Assembly: GCA_035574175.1 (NCBI GenBank)
Contig: DATLZB010000103.1
Coordinates: forward strand, 1 to 34,006
From: DATLZB01 sp035574175
Lineage (GTDB): Bacteria > Pseudomonadota > Alphaproteobacteria > Rhizobiales > Hyphomicrobiaceae
DNA length: 34,006 bases
Direction: 5' to 3'
The notes under the pieces were generated by a model. The model worked only from the letters and a program-made list of their open reading frames with translations. It was not told the DNA's origin and did not search any database. The translations under genes were made by a program, and so were the position numbers. This document shows, one piece after another, positions 24,158-32,739 of the stretch. Position 1 is the stretch's first letter. Every line of letters begins with the position of its first letter.

Positions 24158-24820
24158 ATGCTGTTTGCCAGGAAGAAGCTCGAAATGCCGACCCCGGAGT
24201 CCGCCCTCAAGGGGCGGGCGAGCCCGATTCCGACCGCCAAGGAGCATTTCGTGCTGCATCGGCCGCTGCAGGGCCCATACCCGGCGGGGCACGAGCGAGC
24301 CATGTTCGGCATGGGTTGCTTCTGGGGCGCGGAACGCCGGTTCTGGCAGCTCGGCGACGGCATTTGGATCACCGCCGTCGGCTACGCGGGCGGCTACACG
24401 CCCAACGCAACCTATGAGGAGGTGTGCTCCGGGCACACTGGCCACAACGAGGTTGTACTGGTCGTGTTCGATCCCAAGAAGATCAGCTACGAGCTGCTCC
24501 TGAAGACGTTTTGGGAGTCTCACGACCCGACGCAGGGCATGCGCCAGGGCAATGACGTCGGTACCCAGTACCGCTCGGGGATCTATACGTTCTCGCCGGC
24601 CCAGCGCAGTGCAGCGGAAGCCTCGAAAAAGGCCTTTGGCAGGGTGCTGGCCGCTGCCGGTTACGGGCCTATCACCACCGAGATACGCGACGCGCCGGAG
24701 TTCTACTTCGCGGAGGAATACCATCAGCAGTACCTTGCGAAAGTCCCGCACGGTTACTGCGGCCTCGGCGGCACGGGTCTTTCGTGTCCAGTCGGCGCAG
24801 GCGTTAAGGCCGACGCCTGA
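24158..24820 (+). CDS. msrA: Peptide methionine sulfoxide reductase MsrA
   Basis: The enzyme reduces methionine-S-sulfoxide in proteins and free methionine with thioredoxin. 220 residues. The catalytic motif G-C-F-W-G-A-E near 50-56 is followed by G-Y-A-G-G-Y, the E-V-V-x-V-x-F-D-P strand, H-D-P-T, and Y-F-A-E-E-Y-H-Q-Q-Y. Two C-terminal cysteines in G-Y-C-G-L-G-G-T-G-L-S-C-P serve as resolving residues. The frame is open far upstream. The ATG at 24158 matches the usual M-L-F-x-x-K-K-L-E-M-P N-terminus, and an ATG at 24128 is possible. A TATTAT at 24115-24120 may be the -10 element. Confidence 0.95.
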   Translation: MLFARKKLEMPTPESALKGRASPIPTAKEHFVLHRPLQGPYPAGHERAMFGMGCFWGAERRFWQLGDGIWITAVGYAGGYTPNATYEEVCSGHTGHNEVVLVVFDPKKISYELLLKTFWESHDPTQGMRQGNDVGTQYRSGIYTFSPAQRSAAEASKKAFGRVLAAAGYGPITTEIRDAPEFYFAEEYHQQYLAKVPHGYCGLGGTGLSCPVGAGVKADA

Positions 24821-24829
24821 GAGCCGAGG

Positions 24830-25213
24830 TCAAGCCAAGTCGAGGGCGTACTTCTTGAGGTCGTCGAGCGCCACGATTTTCAGCGCGGCCGCATGTGTGG
24901 CCGCGAGCACGACCCGGGGCGCGCACCCTGCTTCGAATGCCTCCTGCCAGCGCGCCGCACACAGGCACCAGCGGTCGCCGGGTTTGAGACCCGGGAACGA
25001 CAACTCAGGCCGCGGGGTCGACAGGTCGTTGCCGCGACGCTTGGAGAAGGCAAGGAACTCGGCCGTCACTTCGACGCAAACGGTGTGCAGCCCGACGTCC
25101 TCCGGGCCCGTGTGGCAGCAGCCGTCCCGGAAGAATCCGGTGAGCGGGCTGAGCGAGCAAGGCGCCACAGGTTCGCCGAATACGTTCCTTTGATCTCTGT
25201 CGCTGCCGGACAC
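24830..25213 (-). CDS. DUF2237 family protein
   Basis: 127 residues carrying the strongly conserved family segments N-V-F-G-E-P-V-A-P-C, L-T-G-F-F-R-D-G-C-C-x-T-G-P-E-D-V-G, G-N-D-L-S-T-P-R-P-E, and G-L-K-P-G-D-R-W-C-L-C-A-A-R-W. Five conserved cysteines suggest metal or redox chemistry, but the family has no established function. GTG start. It begins 10 nt after the mepA stop and is likely co-transcribed. It is convergent with msrA. Confidence 0.92.
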   Translation of the reverse strand: MSGSDRDQRNVFGEPVAPCSLSPLTGFFRDGCCHTGPEDVGLHTVCVEVTAEFLAFSKRRGNDLSTPRPELSFPGLKPGDRWCLCAARWQEAFEAGCAPRVVLAATHAAALKIVALDDLKKYALDLA

Positions 25214-25223
25214 CGCGAAAACC

Positions 25224-26279
25224 TCAATTCTTGACCACGGTACTGCCGAAGCTCGCCGTGCCGGGAGCAGCCGGTGCGCGCACGGGCGGAGGCGGCAGCG
25301 CCGCAGCCGCCGTGCCGCTCTCGAGCACCGTGCGGCATTCGGCCGGCAATCCGGCGAGCGTGATCGGCGGCTTGGGCGGCGTCGGCTTGGCCGGTGGTTT
25401 CGGCGGCTCGGCGACGCGCTTGAGCCAATCCGTCAACTCCTGCCCGCAGCCGTCTCCGCCGGGAACCGGGTCCTGGGGCTTGCAGGCAGGGCTATCCTTT
25501 GGACAATGGAGCCGCACGTGGAAATGGTAGTGATGGCCCCAGTAGGGACGAACCTTTTCCAGCCACGCGCGCTCCGTGCCGAGGCGAGGGGCGGCCTCGC
25601 ACAGCGCCTTCTTGATCGCCGGGTGCACGAAGATGCGCTCAACCTCGGGCGCGGAGGCGGCGCGTTTGATGATCTTCGCCCGCGCGTCGTCCCATATCGC
25701 CGGATCGACCGACACTCGGTCGGGGGCAAGCATCGAAACCGCCGACATCTCTTCCCGCTCGCGGAGCGTCAGCCGGCGGTCCGGCATGGGAGTGAGCCAG
25801 ATGTCGGCGTCGAGCCCGACCTGGTGACTGGCGTGCCCGGTGAGCATCGGGCCGCCGCGCGGCTGGGAAATGTCGCCGACGAGAAGTCCCGGCCATCCGT
25901 CGCTGGCCTTGGCCTCCTTGGCGAAGCGCTCGAGCCAGGCGATCATTGCCGGGTGTCCCCAGTTGCGGTTGCGTGAAAGCCGCATCGCCTGCCAGGCGGG
26001 TCCGTCGACGGCAAGCGGCCGTGCCCCGGCGAGGCAGCCCCGGGCATAAAATCCGATGGCCCTCGCCGCCAGTGGTGCGGGTGTCGTCACCGCACCGAAC
26101 AGCTGTTTGGCGGGCACCGGCGGCGGTGTCTTGACATGAGCCTTGGCGGGCTTGGCGCTTGCTTGAGCCGCCTCGGCAATCTCGGTCGGCTCGTTATCCT
26201 CCTCTGCTTGAACCGCGGACGGCACCGGCCCCAACAGCCCGGTGATGGCGAAAAGGATGGCAAGAACGGCTTGGCGCAT
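25224..26279 (-). CDS. mepA: Penicillin-insensitive murein endopeptidase MepA
   Basis: This periplasmic zinc LAS-family (M74) endopeptidase cleaves D-Ala-meso-DAP crosslinks in peptidoglycan. 351 residues: Sec signal peptide about 1-25, Pro/Ala-rich spacer, catalytic domain about 60-290. The zinc site reads H-A-S-H-Q-V-G-L-D-A-D (His152 and Asp159), with the third ligand in H-Y-H-F-H-V-R. Extra cysteines (C-P-K-D-S-P-A-C, G-C-G-Q-E-L) are typical of the family. A Pro/Lys-rich tail of about 50 residues after the catalytic domain is longer than in E. coli. ATG with GGGGAG 5 nt upstream. Confidence 0.95.
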   Translation of the reverse strand: MRQAVLAILFAITGLLGPVPSAVQAEEDNEPTEIAEAAQASAKPAKAHVKTPPPVPAKQLFGAVTTPAPLAARAIGFYARGCLAGARPLAVDGPAWQAMRLSRNRNWGHPAMIAWLERFAKEAKASDGWPGLLVGDISQPRGGPMLTGHASHQVGLDADIWLTPMPDRRLTLREREEMSAVSMLAPDRVSVDPAIWDDARAKIIKRAASAPEVERIFVHPAIKKALCEAAPRLGTERAWLEKVRPYWGHHYHFHVRLHCPKDSPACKPQDPVPGGDGCGQELTDWLKRVAEPPKPPAKPTPPKPPITLAGLPAECRTVLESGTAAAALPPPPVRAPAAPGTASFGSTVVKN

Positions 26280-26349
26280 GTCGCTCCCCGGCTGCGGCGG
26301 GCGGACTTTGCCGCCCCTTTTACCCCGCTCTCTGGCCGAATTGCGACCG

Positions 26350-27177
26350 TCAATCGCTGCGCGCCTGTTCCCGAAACGGCACCGCGAGACTCCACAACAG
26401 GCGCGTGGGCCCGTCCGAGCGGTAATATGCTAAGCCGATCTTCATGCCCCGGTGGCCGCCCTCCGGCTGTGGCGTATAGGTTGAGAACAGCCGGTCCCAC
26501 AGCGACAGATTGAAGCCGTAGTTGCTGTCATGCTCCCGATCGCGCACCGAATGATGCACGCGATGCATATCGGGGGTGACGAGGAGGAGTCGCAGGAGCC
26601 GGTCCACCCGTTGCGGCAGCTCGATGTTGGCGTGGTTGAACATGGCGCAGCCATTGAGGATCACCTCGAACAGCAGAACGGCCAGCGCCGAGGCGCCGAG
26701 CAAGAGAACCCAGACGATCTTCCACAGCATCGACAGCGCGATCTCGATCGGGTGGAAGCGCAGCGCAGTCGTGACGTCCACGTCGAGGTCGGCGTGATGC
26801 ATGCGATGCAATCGCCAAAGGACCGGCACCTTGTGCGACGCGAGATGCTGCAGCCAGATGGCGAAGTCGAGAACGACGAGAGCGATGACGACCTCGAGCC
26901 AATCCGGCCAGGCCAGCACGTTGAACAGCCCGATGCGCTGTGCTTCGGCCCAGAGGGCGGCAGCGACGGCGACGAGCGGCACAGCCAGCGTCCCCATCAG
27001 GCGCACGAGCAGGCTGTCGATGGCGACGATCGACAGGTTGGTCAGCCAGCGCCGCCCTTTGGGCGCCGAAAGCTCCCGCCTCGGTACCGCGAGCTCCAGC
27101 AGCGCCATGGCGGCGAAGATGCCGGCGAATGCGGCAAAGCGGACGGCCGCCTCGCTCATGCCAGCAGCAGTGTCCAT
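26350..27177 (-). CDS. Sterol desaturase/fatty acid hydroxylase family protein
   Basis: A di-iron membrane hydroxylase of about 275 residues. The histidine clusters are complete: H-L-A-S-H (HX3H), H-R-M-H-H-A-D (HX2HH), N-H-A-N-I, and H-R-V-H-H-S (HX2HH), alternating with about four hydrophobic helices. Substrates in this family include sterols, fatty acids, carotenoids and hopanoid or lipid A chains. The substrate here is not evident. The ATG at 27177 has AAGGAAGGG about 12 nt upstream, and ATG 27159 is the alternative. It is divergent from the secreted hydrolase gene across 97 bases. Confidence 0.9.
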   Translation of the reverse strand: MDTAAGMSEAAVRFAAFAGIFAAMALLELAVPRRELSAPKGRRWLTNLSIVAIDSLLVRLMGTLAVPLVAVAAALWAEAQRIGLFNVLAWPDWLEVVIALVVLDFAIWLQHLASHKVPVLWRLHRMHHADLDVDVTTALRFHPIEIALSMLWKIVWVLLLGASALAVLLFEVILNGCAMFNHANIELPQRVDRLLRLLLVTPDMHRVHHSVRDREHDSNYGFNLSLWDRLFSTYTPQPEGGHRGMKIGLAYYRSDGPTRLLWSLAVPFREQARSD

Positions 27178-27207
27178 CGCGTTGGTACCCTTCCTTACCT
27201 GCAGAAA

Positions 27208-27213
27208 TATAAT
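27208..27213 (+). promoter_or_regulatory. Possible -10 element
   Basis: TATAAT in the 97-base gap between two divergent genes. The best upstream candidate for -35 (TTGGTA at 27182) gives a 20-bp spacer, too long for a standard promoter. The AT-rich patch is still the likely control region for the hydrolase operon. Confidence 0.25.
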
Positions 27214-27274
27214 GCCTGCGCCGAGGGTTGCCACGGGACCGCGACTGCAGCCGCACAGCCAAGGGAGGGGGGAA

Positions 27275-28096
27275 ATGGAAAGCCCATTAATGGCCCGAGC
27301 GCTGGCGCTCGCCTTGATGATCGCATCCGCAGCGCCGGCGCTCGCGCAGACGGAGAGCGTGGCCGAGATCACCACCCGCGGGCAATCCTTGCGCTTCCTG
27401 CTTATCAAGCCGGAGAAGGCGGTGGGCAGCGTCATCCTGCTAGCCGGAGGCCACGGTATCCTGGACCTCGACGCCAAGGGCAAGATCGGTTGGGGCGCCG
27501 GCAATCAGCTCGTACGCACGCGCGGCCAGTATGCGAGGGCCGGCTTCGTCACGGCGACCCCCGATGTTGCCTCCGACCTCAAGCGGGGCGGAGGGGTTCC
27601 CGGGCTTCGCTGGTCGTCCGAGCACGCTGCCGACATCGGCAATCTCGTCAAGCACCTGCGCGCCCTGGCAAGTCCCGTCTATCTGATCGGCACAAGCCGC
27701 GCCGCACTTTCCGTGGCCAATGCCGCAGCGCGGCTGTCGGGCGATGCGGCGCCCGACGCCATTGTCATCACCTCCGGCATGCTCGTGCACATTAACGACA
27801 AGCAGCCCTCGGCCGAGCGCCAAGTCGGCCGCCTGGAACGGATCAGACAACCCACCCTGCTCCTCTATCACGAGAAGGACGCCTGCCCCTACACGCCGGC
27901 CTCCTCGGCCGAGCGCTTTCGTAAGCTCCTGACGGGTGCCAAGCAGGTCGACATCAAGTTGCTTAGGGGCGGCAGCGCCAGCGGGGAGCCCTGCGAGGCA
28001 CGCCACTACCACGGCTTCGAAGGCATCGACGGGGAGGTGGTACGCACCGTTTCCGGGTGGTTGAAGTCGCTGCCGCGTGCCGCGAACGGCAAATGA
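27275..28096 (+). CDS. Secreted alpha/beta hydrolase
   Basis: 273 residues with a Sec signal peptide (hydrophobic 7-22, likely A-L-A-Q cleavage near 25). The fold pattern is alpha/beta hydrolase: oxyanion segment L-L-A-G-G-H-G, nucleophile elbow G-T-S-R-A with Ser141, an acid candidate in Y-H-E-K-D-A-C, and a histidine in R-H-Y-H-G-F-E-G. The substrate is unknown. The ATG follows a purine-rich AAGGGAGGGGGGAA. It overlaps the next gene by 4 nt (ATGA). Confidence 0.85.
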   Translation: MESPLMARALALALMIASAAPALAQTESVAEITTRGQSLRFLLIKPEKAVGSVILLAGGHGILDLDAKGKIGWGAGNQLVRTRGQYARAGFVTATPDVASDLKRGGGVPGLRWSSEHAADIGNLVKHLRALASPVYLIGTSRAALSVANAAARLSGDAAPDAIVITSGMLVHINDKQPSAERQVGRLERIRQPTLLLYHEKDACPYTPASSAERFRKLLTGAKQVDIKLLRGGSASGEPCEARHYHGFEGIDGEVVRTVSGWLKSLPRAANGK

Positions 28097-28731
28097 CGGA
28101 GCTGCTGCTGACGGGTGGCGCCAACGCCGACACGCTGGTCGTACTTGCGCATGGCGCCGGCGCGCCGATGACGAGCCCGTTCATGAATGAGATCGCCGGG
28201 CTCCTTGCCGAACGCGCGGTCGCAACCGCCCGTTTCGAGTTCGCCTACATGGCGGCACGGCGCCACGGCAGGCGGCCTCCGCCGCCGAGGGTCGAACGCT
28301 TGCAGTTGGAGTACGAGGTCGCTGTCGCCAGCGTCCGCAGACACGCCCGAAACCGTCCGCTGCTCATTGGCGGCAAGTCGCTCGGCGGGCGCGTAGCGAG
28401 CCTCCTCGCCGGCAAACTCCACGCCGACGGCGTCGTCGCGGGCCTCGTCTGCCTCGGCTACCCGTTCCACCCGCCGAACAAACCCGAGAACCTACGCACC
28501 GCCCACCTCGCAGAACTTGCCTGCCCGACTCTCATCGTCCAAGGCGAGCGCGACCCCTTCGGTAACCGGGCCGAGGTCGAAAGCTACCCGCTGTCACCGG
28601 CCATCCGCATTCGCTGGGCACCCGATGGCGACCACGATCTGGGGCCGCGCGGCGCCTCGGGCTTCACGCGCCGGGGAAACCTCCAGGCCGCGGCAGACGC
28701 CATCGCAGCCTTCGCCCGCTCGCTCAAATGA
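28093..28731 (+). CDS. Cytoplasmic alpha/beta hydrolase (KANL3/Tex30 type)
   Basis: 212 residues, no signal peptide. It has L-A-H-G-A-G-A-P-M-T-S-P-F-M near 18-31, the elbow G-G-K-S-L-G-G-R with Ser96, C-L-G-Y-P-F-H-P-P and the D-x-D-H-D-L segment with the catalytic histidine. This matches the small KANL3/Tex30-like hydrolase family annotated in many bacteria without known substrate. Coupled to the previous gene by an ATGA overlap. Its end overlaps the convergent methyltransferase gene by 8 nt. Confidence 0.88.
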   Translation: MTELLLTGGANADTLVVLAHGAGAPMTSPFMNEIAGLLAERAVATARFEFAYMAARRHGRRPPPPRVERLQLEYEVAVASVRRHARNRPLLIGGKSLGGRVASLLAGKLHADGVVAGLVCLGYPFHPPNKPENLRTAHLAELACPTLIVQGERDPFGNRAEVESYPLSPAIRIRWAPDGDHDLGPRGASGFTRRGNLQAAADAIAAFARSLK

Positions 28732-29230
28732 CGCCGGGTATCCAGCGCTTCACGCGCGCCTTGTAATCAGCGTAGGACTGCCCGAACCGCGCCTCGAGGC
28801 GCGCCTCGTCTTTGAGCACGCGTTGGTGGAACCAGAAGATGTGAAACACAAGAAGTGCAAGAGCGGCCAGCGACCAGAAAGTAACGGCCAGCCCAAGCAT
28901 GAAGATGAGGTGGCCGAGGTACATGGGATTGCGCACGTACCGGTATGGACCTTGCTCAACGATCCGGTCGGGAGGCACCTCGAGGCCCGGCCCTCCGCCC
29001 CCGAGTTTGGTTCGATAGCGGCCGACCAGGTGATACTGTGCATAGCCCCAAGCGAGCAGCGGGATCCCAAGTGGCACGAAGGTGAGAGAGCCGCCGGTGA
29101 CAGCGAGCTCGAAGGCGATCACGCACAGGGGATAGACGATAAACGTTCTGTTGGAGGTGCTCTCGAGCCAACGGCGAAACGTCACCGGCCGGTCGCGACG
29201 TTCCCCGGAGGTGTGATTGCCTGCATCCAT
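28724..29230 (-). CDS. ICMT/PEMT-like membrane methyltransferase
   Basis: 168 residues with about four membrane helices and the C-terminal AdoMet-binding signature G-P-Y-R-Y-V-R-N-P-M-Y-L-G, followed by E-A-R-L-E-A-R-F-G and Y-x-x-Y-K-A-R-V-K-R-W-I-P. Bacterial members of the isoprenylcysteine carboxyl methyltransferase family methylate small or lipid substrates. The exact one cannot be told. ATG at 29230 with GAGG 6 nt before, starting 8 nt after the mutY stop on the same strand, so probably co-transcribed with mutY. Confidence 0.88.
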   Translation of the reverse strand: MDAGNHTSGERRDRPVTFRRWLESTSNRTFIVYPLCVIAFELAVTGGSLTFVPLGIPLLAWGYAQYHLVGRYRTKLGGGGPGLEVPPDRIVEQGPYRYVRNPMYLGHLIFMLGLAVTFWSLAALALLVFHIFWFHQRVLKDEARLEARFGQSYADYKARVKRWIPGVI

Positions 29231-29238
29231 CACATACC

Positions 29239-30345
29239 TCACATTTCCCGCAGTGCATGGGCGATGACCTTGCGCATGACGCTTGGCAGCGCCTCCCGCT
29301 CGAGCGCCCATCGCGGCGTCCACGTGCAGCGCGCCGCATCGGCCCAGAAGGTCAGCGAGGCATCGACCGCCACCACGGCACGGAATACGATGAGCTCCAG
29401 CCGGAAGTGGGTGAACGTGTGCTCGACCGTGCCGGGAACCTGCCACCAGTCGGCACGAACCGGCGCGGTTCGGAGCGCCTCGCTGAGCGGGGGCAGCAGC
29501 TCGGCCCATACCGTCGAAGGAACTTCCATCATGCCGCCCAGCAGACCCGCTTCGTGGCGGCGTCTCAGCAGCACGTGGCCATCCTCCCTCAGAGCCAGAA
29601 AGGCAAAGCCAAGTCGCACCGGCCGTTCCGCCCTGACCGACCTGGCGGGCAGCCTCGCCTCGATGCCCTTGGCGTGAGCATGGCAGTCCTCCTGCAGCGG
29701 ACACATCAGGCACGACGGCCGCTTGGGCGTACAGATGGTGGCGCCGAGGTCCATCATGGCCTGAGCGACATCGCCGGGCCGGCGGCGCGACGTCAACGTT
29801 GCGGCGAGGCGCCTCAACTCCGGCTTGGCCGCCGGCAGCGGCTGCTCGACGGCGAAAAGCCGCGCGACCACGCGCTCGACGTTGCCGTCGACCGGCGTCT
29901 CGCGCTCGCCGAACGCGATGGCGGCAATAGCTGCCGCCGTGTAAGGACCGATCCCCGGCAACCTGCACAGTTCGGCCGCCGTGCGGGGAAACCTGCCGCC
30001 GTACTGCTCGACGAGCAGCCGTGCACATTTCCACAAATTGCGCGCCCGCGAGTAGTAGCCGAGGCCAGCCCAGGCGGCGAGCACCTCCTCAAGCGAGGCG
30101 GCCGCCAGCGCGTCAAGGTCGGGCCAGCGTGCGAGGAACCGCTCGAAATATGGGATTGCGACGCGCACCGTCGTCTGCTGCAGCATGATCTCGCTGAGCC
30201 AAACCCGGTAGGGGTCCGCCCGGCGCCCGGGCGGACAGCGCCACGGGAGTTCGCGCCGCTCCTCGTCATACCAGGCGAGCAAGGCCGCAACCGTATCCGG
30301 CCCGGCCGGACGCAGCGGCAGTTGCTTCCTCGCCACAGTCCTCAC
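29239..30345 (-). CDS. mutY: A/G-specific adenine DNA glycosylase
   Basis: The enzyme removes adenine mispaired with 8-oxoguanine. 368 residues. The catalytic Glu is in S-E-I-M-L-Q-Q-T near 51-58. The helix-hairpin-helix L-P-G-I-G-P-Y-T-A-A-A-I and catalytic Asp in P-V-D-G-N-V follow. The [4Fe-4S] ligands lie in C-x6-C-x2-C-x5-C (C-T-P-K-R-P-S-C-L-M-C-P-L-Q-E-D-C). The C-terminal NUDIX-like domain recognises 8-oxoG (F-L-A-L-R-E-D-G...). GTG start with GGAGG 6 nt upstream. It is divergent from dciA, a conserved alphaproteobacterial arrangement. Confidence 0.96.
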   Translation of the reverse strand: MRTVARKQLPLRPAGPDTVAALLAWYDEERRELPWRCPPGRRADPYRVWLSEIMLQQTTVRVAIPYFERFLARWPDLDALAAASLEEVLAAWAGLGYYSRARNLWKCARLLVEQYGGRFPRTAAELCRLPGIGPYTAAAIAAIAFGERETPVDGNVERVVARLFAVEQPLPAAKPELRRLAATLTSRRRPGDVAQAMMDLGATICTPKRPSCLMCPLQEDCHAHAKGIEARLPARSVRAERPVRLGFAFLALREDGHVLLRRRHEAGLLGGMMEVPSTVWAELLPPLSEALRTAPVRADWWQVPGTVEHTFTHFRLELIVFRAVVAVDASLTFWADAARCTWTPRWALEREALPSVMRKVIAHALREM

Positions 30346-30475
30346 CTGATCCTCCGCCGCCCGGCACGAATCGCTGCACCCATGGTAAGCCCCGAGCCGT
30401 CACAGGGAAATTGTGGCGGAGCAGGTTGTGGAGCGAGCCTCGACGCGACGCCCGTTGCCATGCGAGGGAGCCGCA

Positions 30476-30988
30476 GTGGCCAAGCGGATGCACCTCCCGG
30501 GGGTGCGCCCGATCGGTAGCTTTGTGCCGAAGTTGACCCGCAAGCCCTTGCAAAAATATGGCTTCCCTGCCGCCAGCTTGGTCACCGACTGGGCCGCGAT
30601 CGTGGGCGCCGATCTGGCCTCCTATACCCTGCCCGAGAGGCTCAAATGGCCCCGCGTCGCGGATTCTGACGCAACGCCGAGCAGCCGCACGTCGGGCGCA
30701 ACCCTACACCTGCGGGTCGAAGGGGCCCGCGCGCTCGACGTCCAGTACCGCTCCCGCCAAATCATCGAGCGGATCAACGCACATTTCGGCTATCGTGCCG
30801 TTGGCGAGCTCCGACTGCTGCAGGCCCCGCTTCCCGGCCAGCCGCGCCCGCGACCCGAAGCCGCGGTTGGCGTTTCTGCCTCGCTGGCACAGCCTGTACG
30901 GGTGGTGGCAGGCATTCCGCACCAGGGCTTGCGCTCGGCACTCGAGCGGCTCCAGGCGAGCCTGGCGCGGGAAGCGTCGGGCCGGTGA
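30476..30988 (+). CDS. dciA: DciA-family (DUF721) replicative helicase-associated protein
   Basis: 170 residues. The N-terminal DUF721 domain shows P-I-G-S-F-V-P-K-L-T then V-T-D-W-A-A-I-V-G and the strand T-L-H-L-R-V-E-G-A-R-A-L-D-V-Q-Y. The tail is Pro/Ala-rich and probably disordered, as in other alphaproteobacterial members. DciA binds and helps load DnaB in bacteria lacking DnaC. GTG at 30476 with GAGGGAG about 6 nt before it. The frame is open to 30413, but the family begins here. Confidence 0.88.
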   Translation: MAKRMHLPGVRPIGSFVPKLTRKPLQKYGFPAASLVTDWAAIVGADLASYTLPERLKWPRVADSDATPSSRTSGATLHLRVEGARALDVQYRSRQIIERINAHFGYRAVGELRLLQAPLPGQPRPRPEAAVGVSASLAQPVRVVAGIPHQGLRSALERLQASLAREASGR

Positions 30989-31075
30989 AATAGCACCCCT
31001 ACCGGCCGTTCGATTGGCAATGAGCGCGGATTTGCCGTAATTCATGTCTTGAACCGGTGCTTCTCGGCGCCCGTT

Positions 31076-31843
31076 ATGGCCCGCTCTAGGAGATCAGTCG
31101 CCTTGCAAAACATCGTCGGCACGCTCGAGCGCTGGCGCAGGGATTTGGGCTCGAAGCTCGGCCTCAGCGAGGCCGCCTCCAAGACCCTCATTCCGGCCGC
31201 TGGCATTCTGGTCGTCACCCTCCTCATTGCGGTGGCGGCGACCCAGCTCTGGCCTTCAGAGGAGGAGGCGGCGGAGATGCCGGCAACCGTCTCGGCAGAG
31301 AACGTGCTGAAGCCCGGCGATCTGCCCGACATCGTAATCGGCAAGCCCGACGCCAAAATCGCCATCGTCGAGTACGCCTCGATGACCTGCCCACACTGTG
31401 CTGCTTTTCACACCCGCGTGCTGCCGCAGCTCAAGGCCAAGTACATCGACACCGGTAAGGTACGGCTGATCTTGCGGGAGTTTCCGCTCGACCGGCTCGC
31501 CATGTCGGCGGCCATGCTTGCGCGCTGCGTCGGCGGGGAAGGCGCTGAACTGCTCATCGACGACCTCTTCAAGCGGCAGGATGAATGGGCGGTCCGCGGC
31601 GATGCCACGCCCAAGCTGTTCGAGGTCGCCAAGCAGGCGGGCTTTACCAAGGCAAGCTTCGACGCCTGTCTGAGCGACCAGGCCCTTTATGACAAGATCC
31701 TGGCCGGGCGAGCCCGCGCCAGCGACAAGTTCGGTGTCAATTCGACGCCGACGTTCTTCGTGAACGGCCAGCGTCTCGGTGGAGGCGCGACGCTCGCCGA
31801 CTTCGACAAAACCTTGGAGCCCTTGCTGAAATCGGGCAGTTGA
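31076..31843 (+). CDS. Membrane-anchored DsbA-family thiol oxidoreductase
   Basis: 255 residues from the ATG at 31076. A basic N-terminus precedes one membrane helix near 38-58. A periplasmic thioredoxin/DsbA domain follows with C-P-H-C at 105-108 and the cis-proline loop N-S-T-P-T-F-F-V-N-G. It would oxidise or isomerise cysteines in exported proteins. The N-terminal 35 residues are long for a signal peptide, so anchoring rather than cleavage is expected. No close ribosome binding site is visible, and a TTG at 31049 is the alternative start. It is followed 11 nt later by a related gene. Confidence 0.9.
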   Translation: MARSRRSVALQNIVGTLERWRRDLGSKLGLSEAASKTLIPAAGILVVTLLIAVAATQLWPSEEEAAEMPATVSAENVLKPGDLPDIVIGKPDAKIAIVEYASMTCPHCAAFHTRVLPQLKAKYIDTGKVRLILREFPLDRLAMSAAMLARCVGGEGAELLIDDLFKRQDEWAVRGDATPKLFEVAKQAGFTKASFDACLSDQALYDKILAGRARASDKFGVNSTPTFFVNGQRLGGGATLADFDKTLEPLLKSGS

Positions 31844-31854
31844 AGGACGCCCCC

Positions 31855-32661
31855 GTGCCACGCCACGCGCCGCTCAGGGCCTGCCGCGCTCGACACGTGG
31901 CGCAGGTATGTGTCGGCGGCATGCTGTTGGTGCTTGGCGTCTTGCTCAGCGGATGCGGCAGCGCCGGCCTTTCCGGTATCGGGGTCACCCAGCCGGGCGA
32001 CGCCACTGCCGCCACCCCCGACAGCCGTTTCAACCCGTTCTCCGATGACCCGACGCCCGACTCGGGGCGCCGCGAGGTGATCCAGAACCCGACGCTGGCC
32101 GAGGTCATGCAGCCGGGCCCGCTGCCCGAGATGTCGCTCGGACGCGCCGATGCCCCAGTTACCATCATCAAGTATGCGTCGATGACGTGTCCCTACTGCC
32201 GCAAGTTCCAGATGGAGGTATTTCCCGAGCTCAAGCGCCAGTACATCGACACGGGCAAGGTGCGCTTCATCATCCGCGAGTTTCCCATCGGGTTGCAGTC
32301 GGGTGTTGCCACCATCGCGCTGCGCTGCGCGCCGGCCAATCAGTATTTCACCCTCTATGACCGACTGATGCGCGAACAGCCGTCCTGGGTGAGTCAACAG
32401 GTGCGTACCGAGCCGATCTTCAAGGTTGCAAGCCAGGTGGGGATGACGCGAGCCCAGTTTGACGCCTGCCGTCAGAATCAAGGCATGATCCAAGCGCTCA
32501 ATGCGATCAAGGAACGCGGGCGCACGCTTGGTGTGATCGGCACACCGAACTTCTTCATCAACGGCAAGCTCTACAAGAGCGTGCTCGGGCTGAAGGAGAT
32601 GAGGGACATCATCGACCCCATCCTTGCGGGTCGCGTGGCGGCGGCAGCCGACCCCACTTGA
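31855..32661 (+). CDS. DsbA-family thiol oxidoreductase, predicted lipoprotein
   Basis: 268 residues from a GTG with AAGGA 7 nt upstream. The N-terminus is a lipoprotein signal with lipobox L-L-S-G-C (Cys34). A disordered Asp/Pro-rich spacer of about 60 residues leads to a DsbA domain with C-P-Y-C at 112-115 and cis-proline loop I-G-T-P-N-F-F-I-N-G. The core is closely similar to the preceding gene (shared A-S-M-T-C-P and Y-I-D-T-G-K-V-R), so the pair is a tandem duplication with different anchors. Redox partner not seen. Confidence 0.9.
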   Translation: MPRHAPLRACRARHVAQVCVGGMLLVLGVLLSGCGSAGLSGIGVTQPGDATAATPDSRFNPFSDDPTPDSGRREVIQNPTLAEVMQPGPLPEMSLGRADAPVTIIKYASMTCPYCRKFQMEVFPELKRQYIDTGKVRFIIREFPIGLQSGVATIALRCAPANQYFTLYDRLMREQPSWVSQQVRTEPIFKVASQVGMTRAQFDACRQNQGMIQALNAIKERGRTLGVIGTPNFFINGKLYKSVLGLKEMRDIIDPILAGRVAAAADPT

Positions 32662-32739
32662 GCGGCACCACACCTTCGAAGCAGTCGCAGGCTAAAGGCC
32701 GTCGAAGACGCCGTTGGTCGGCGGCGAAGGATTGATGAA

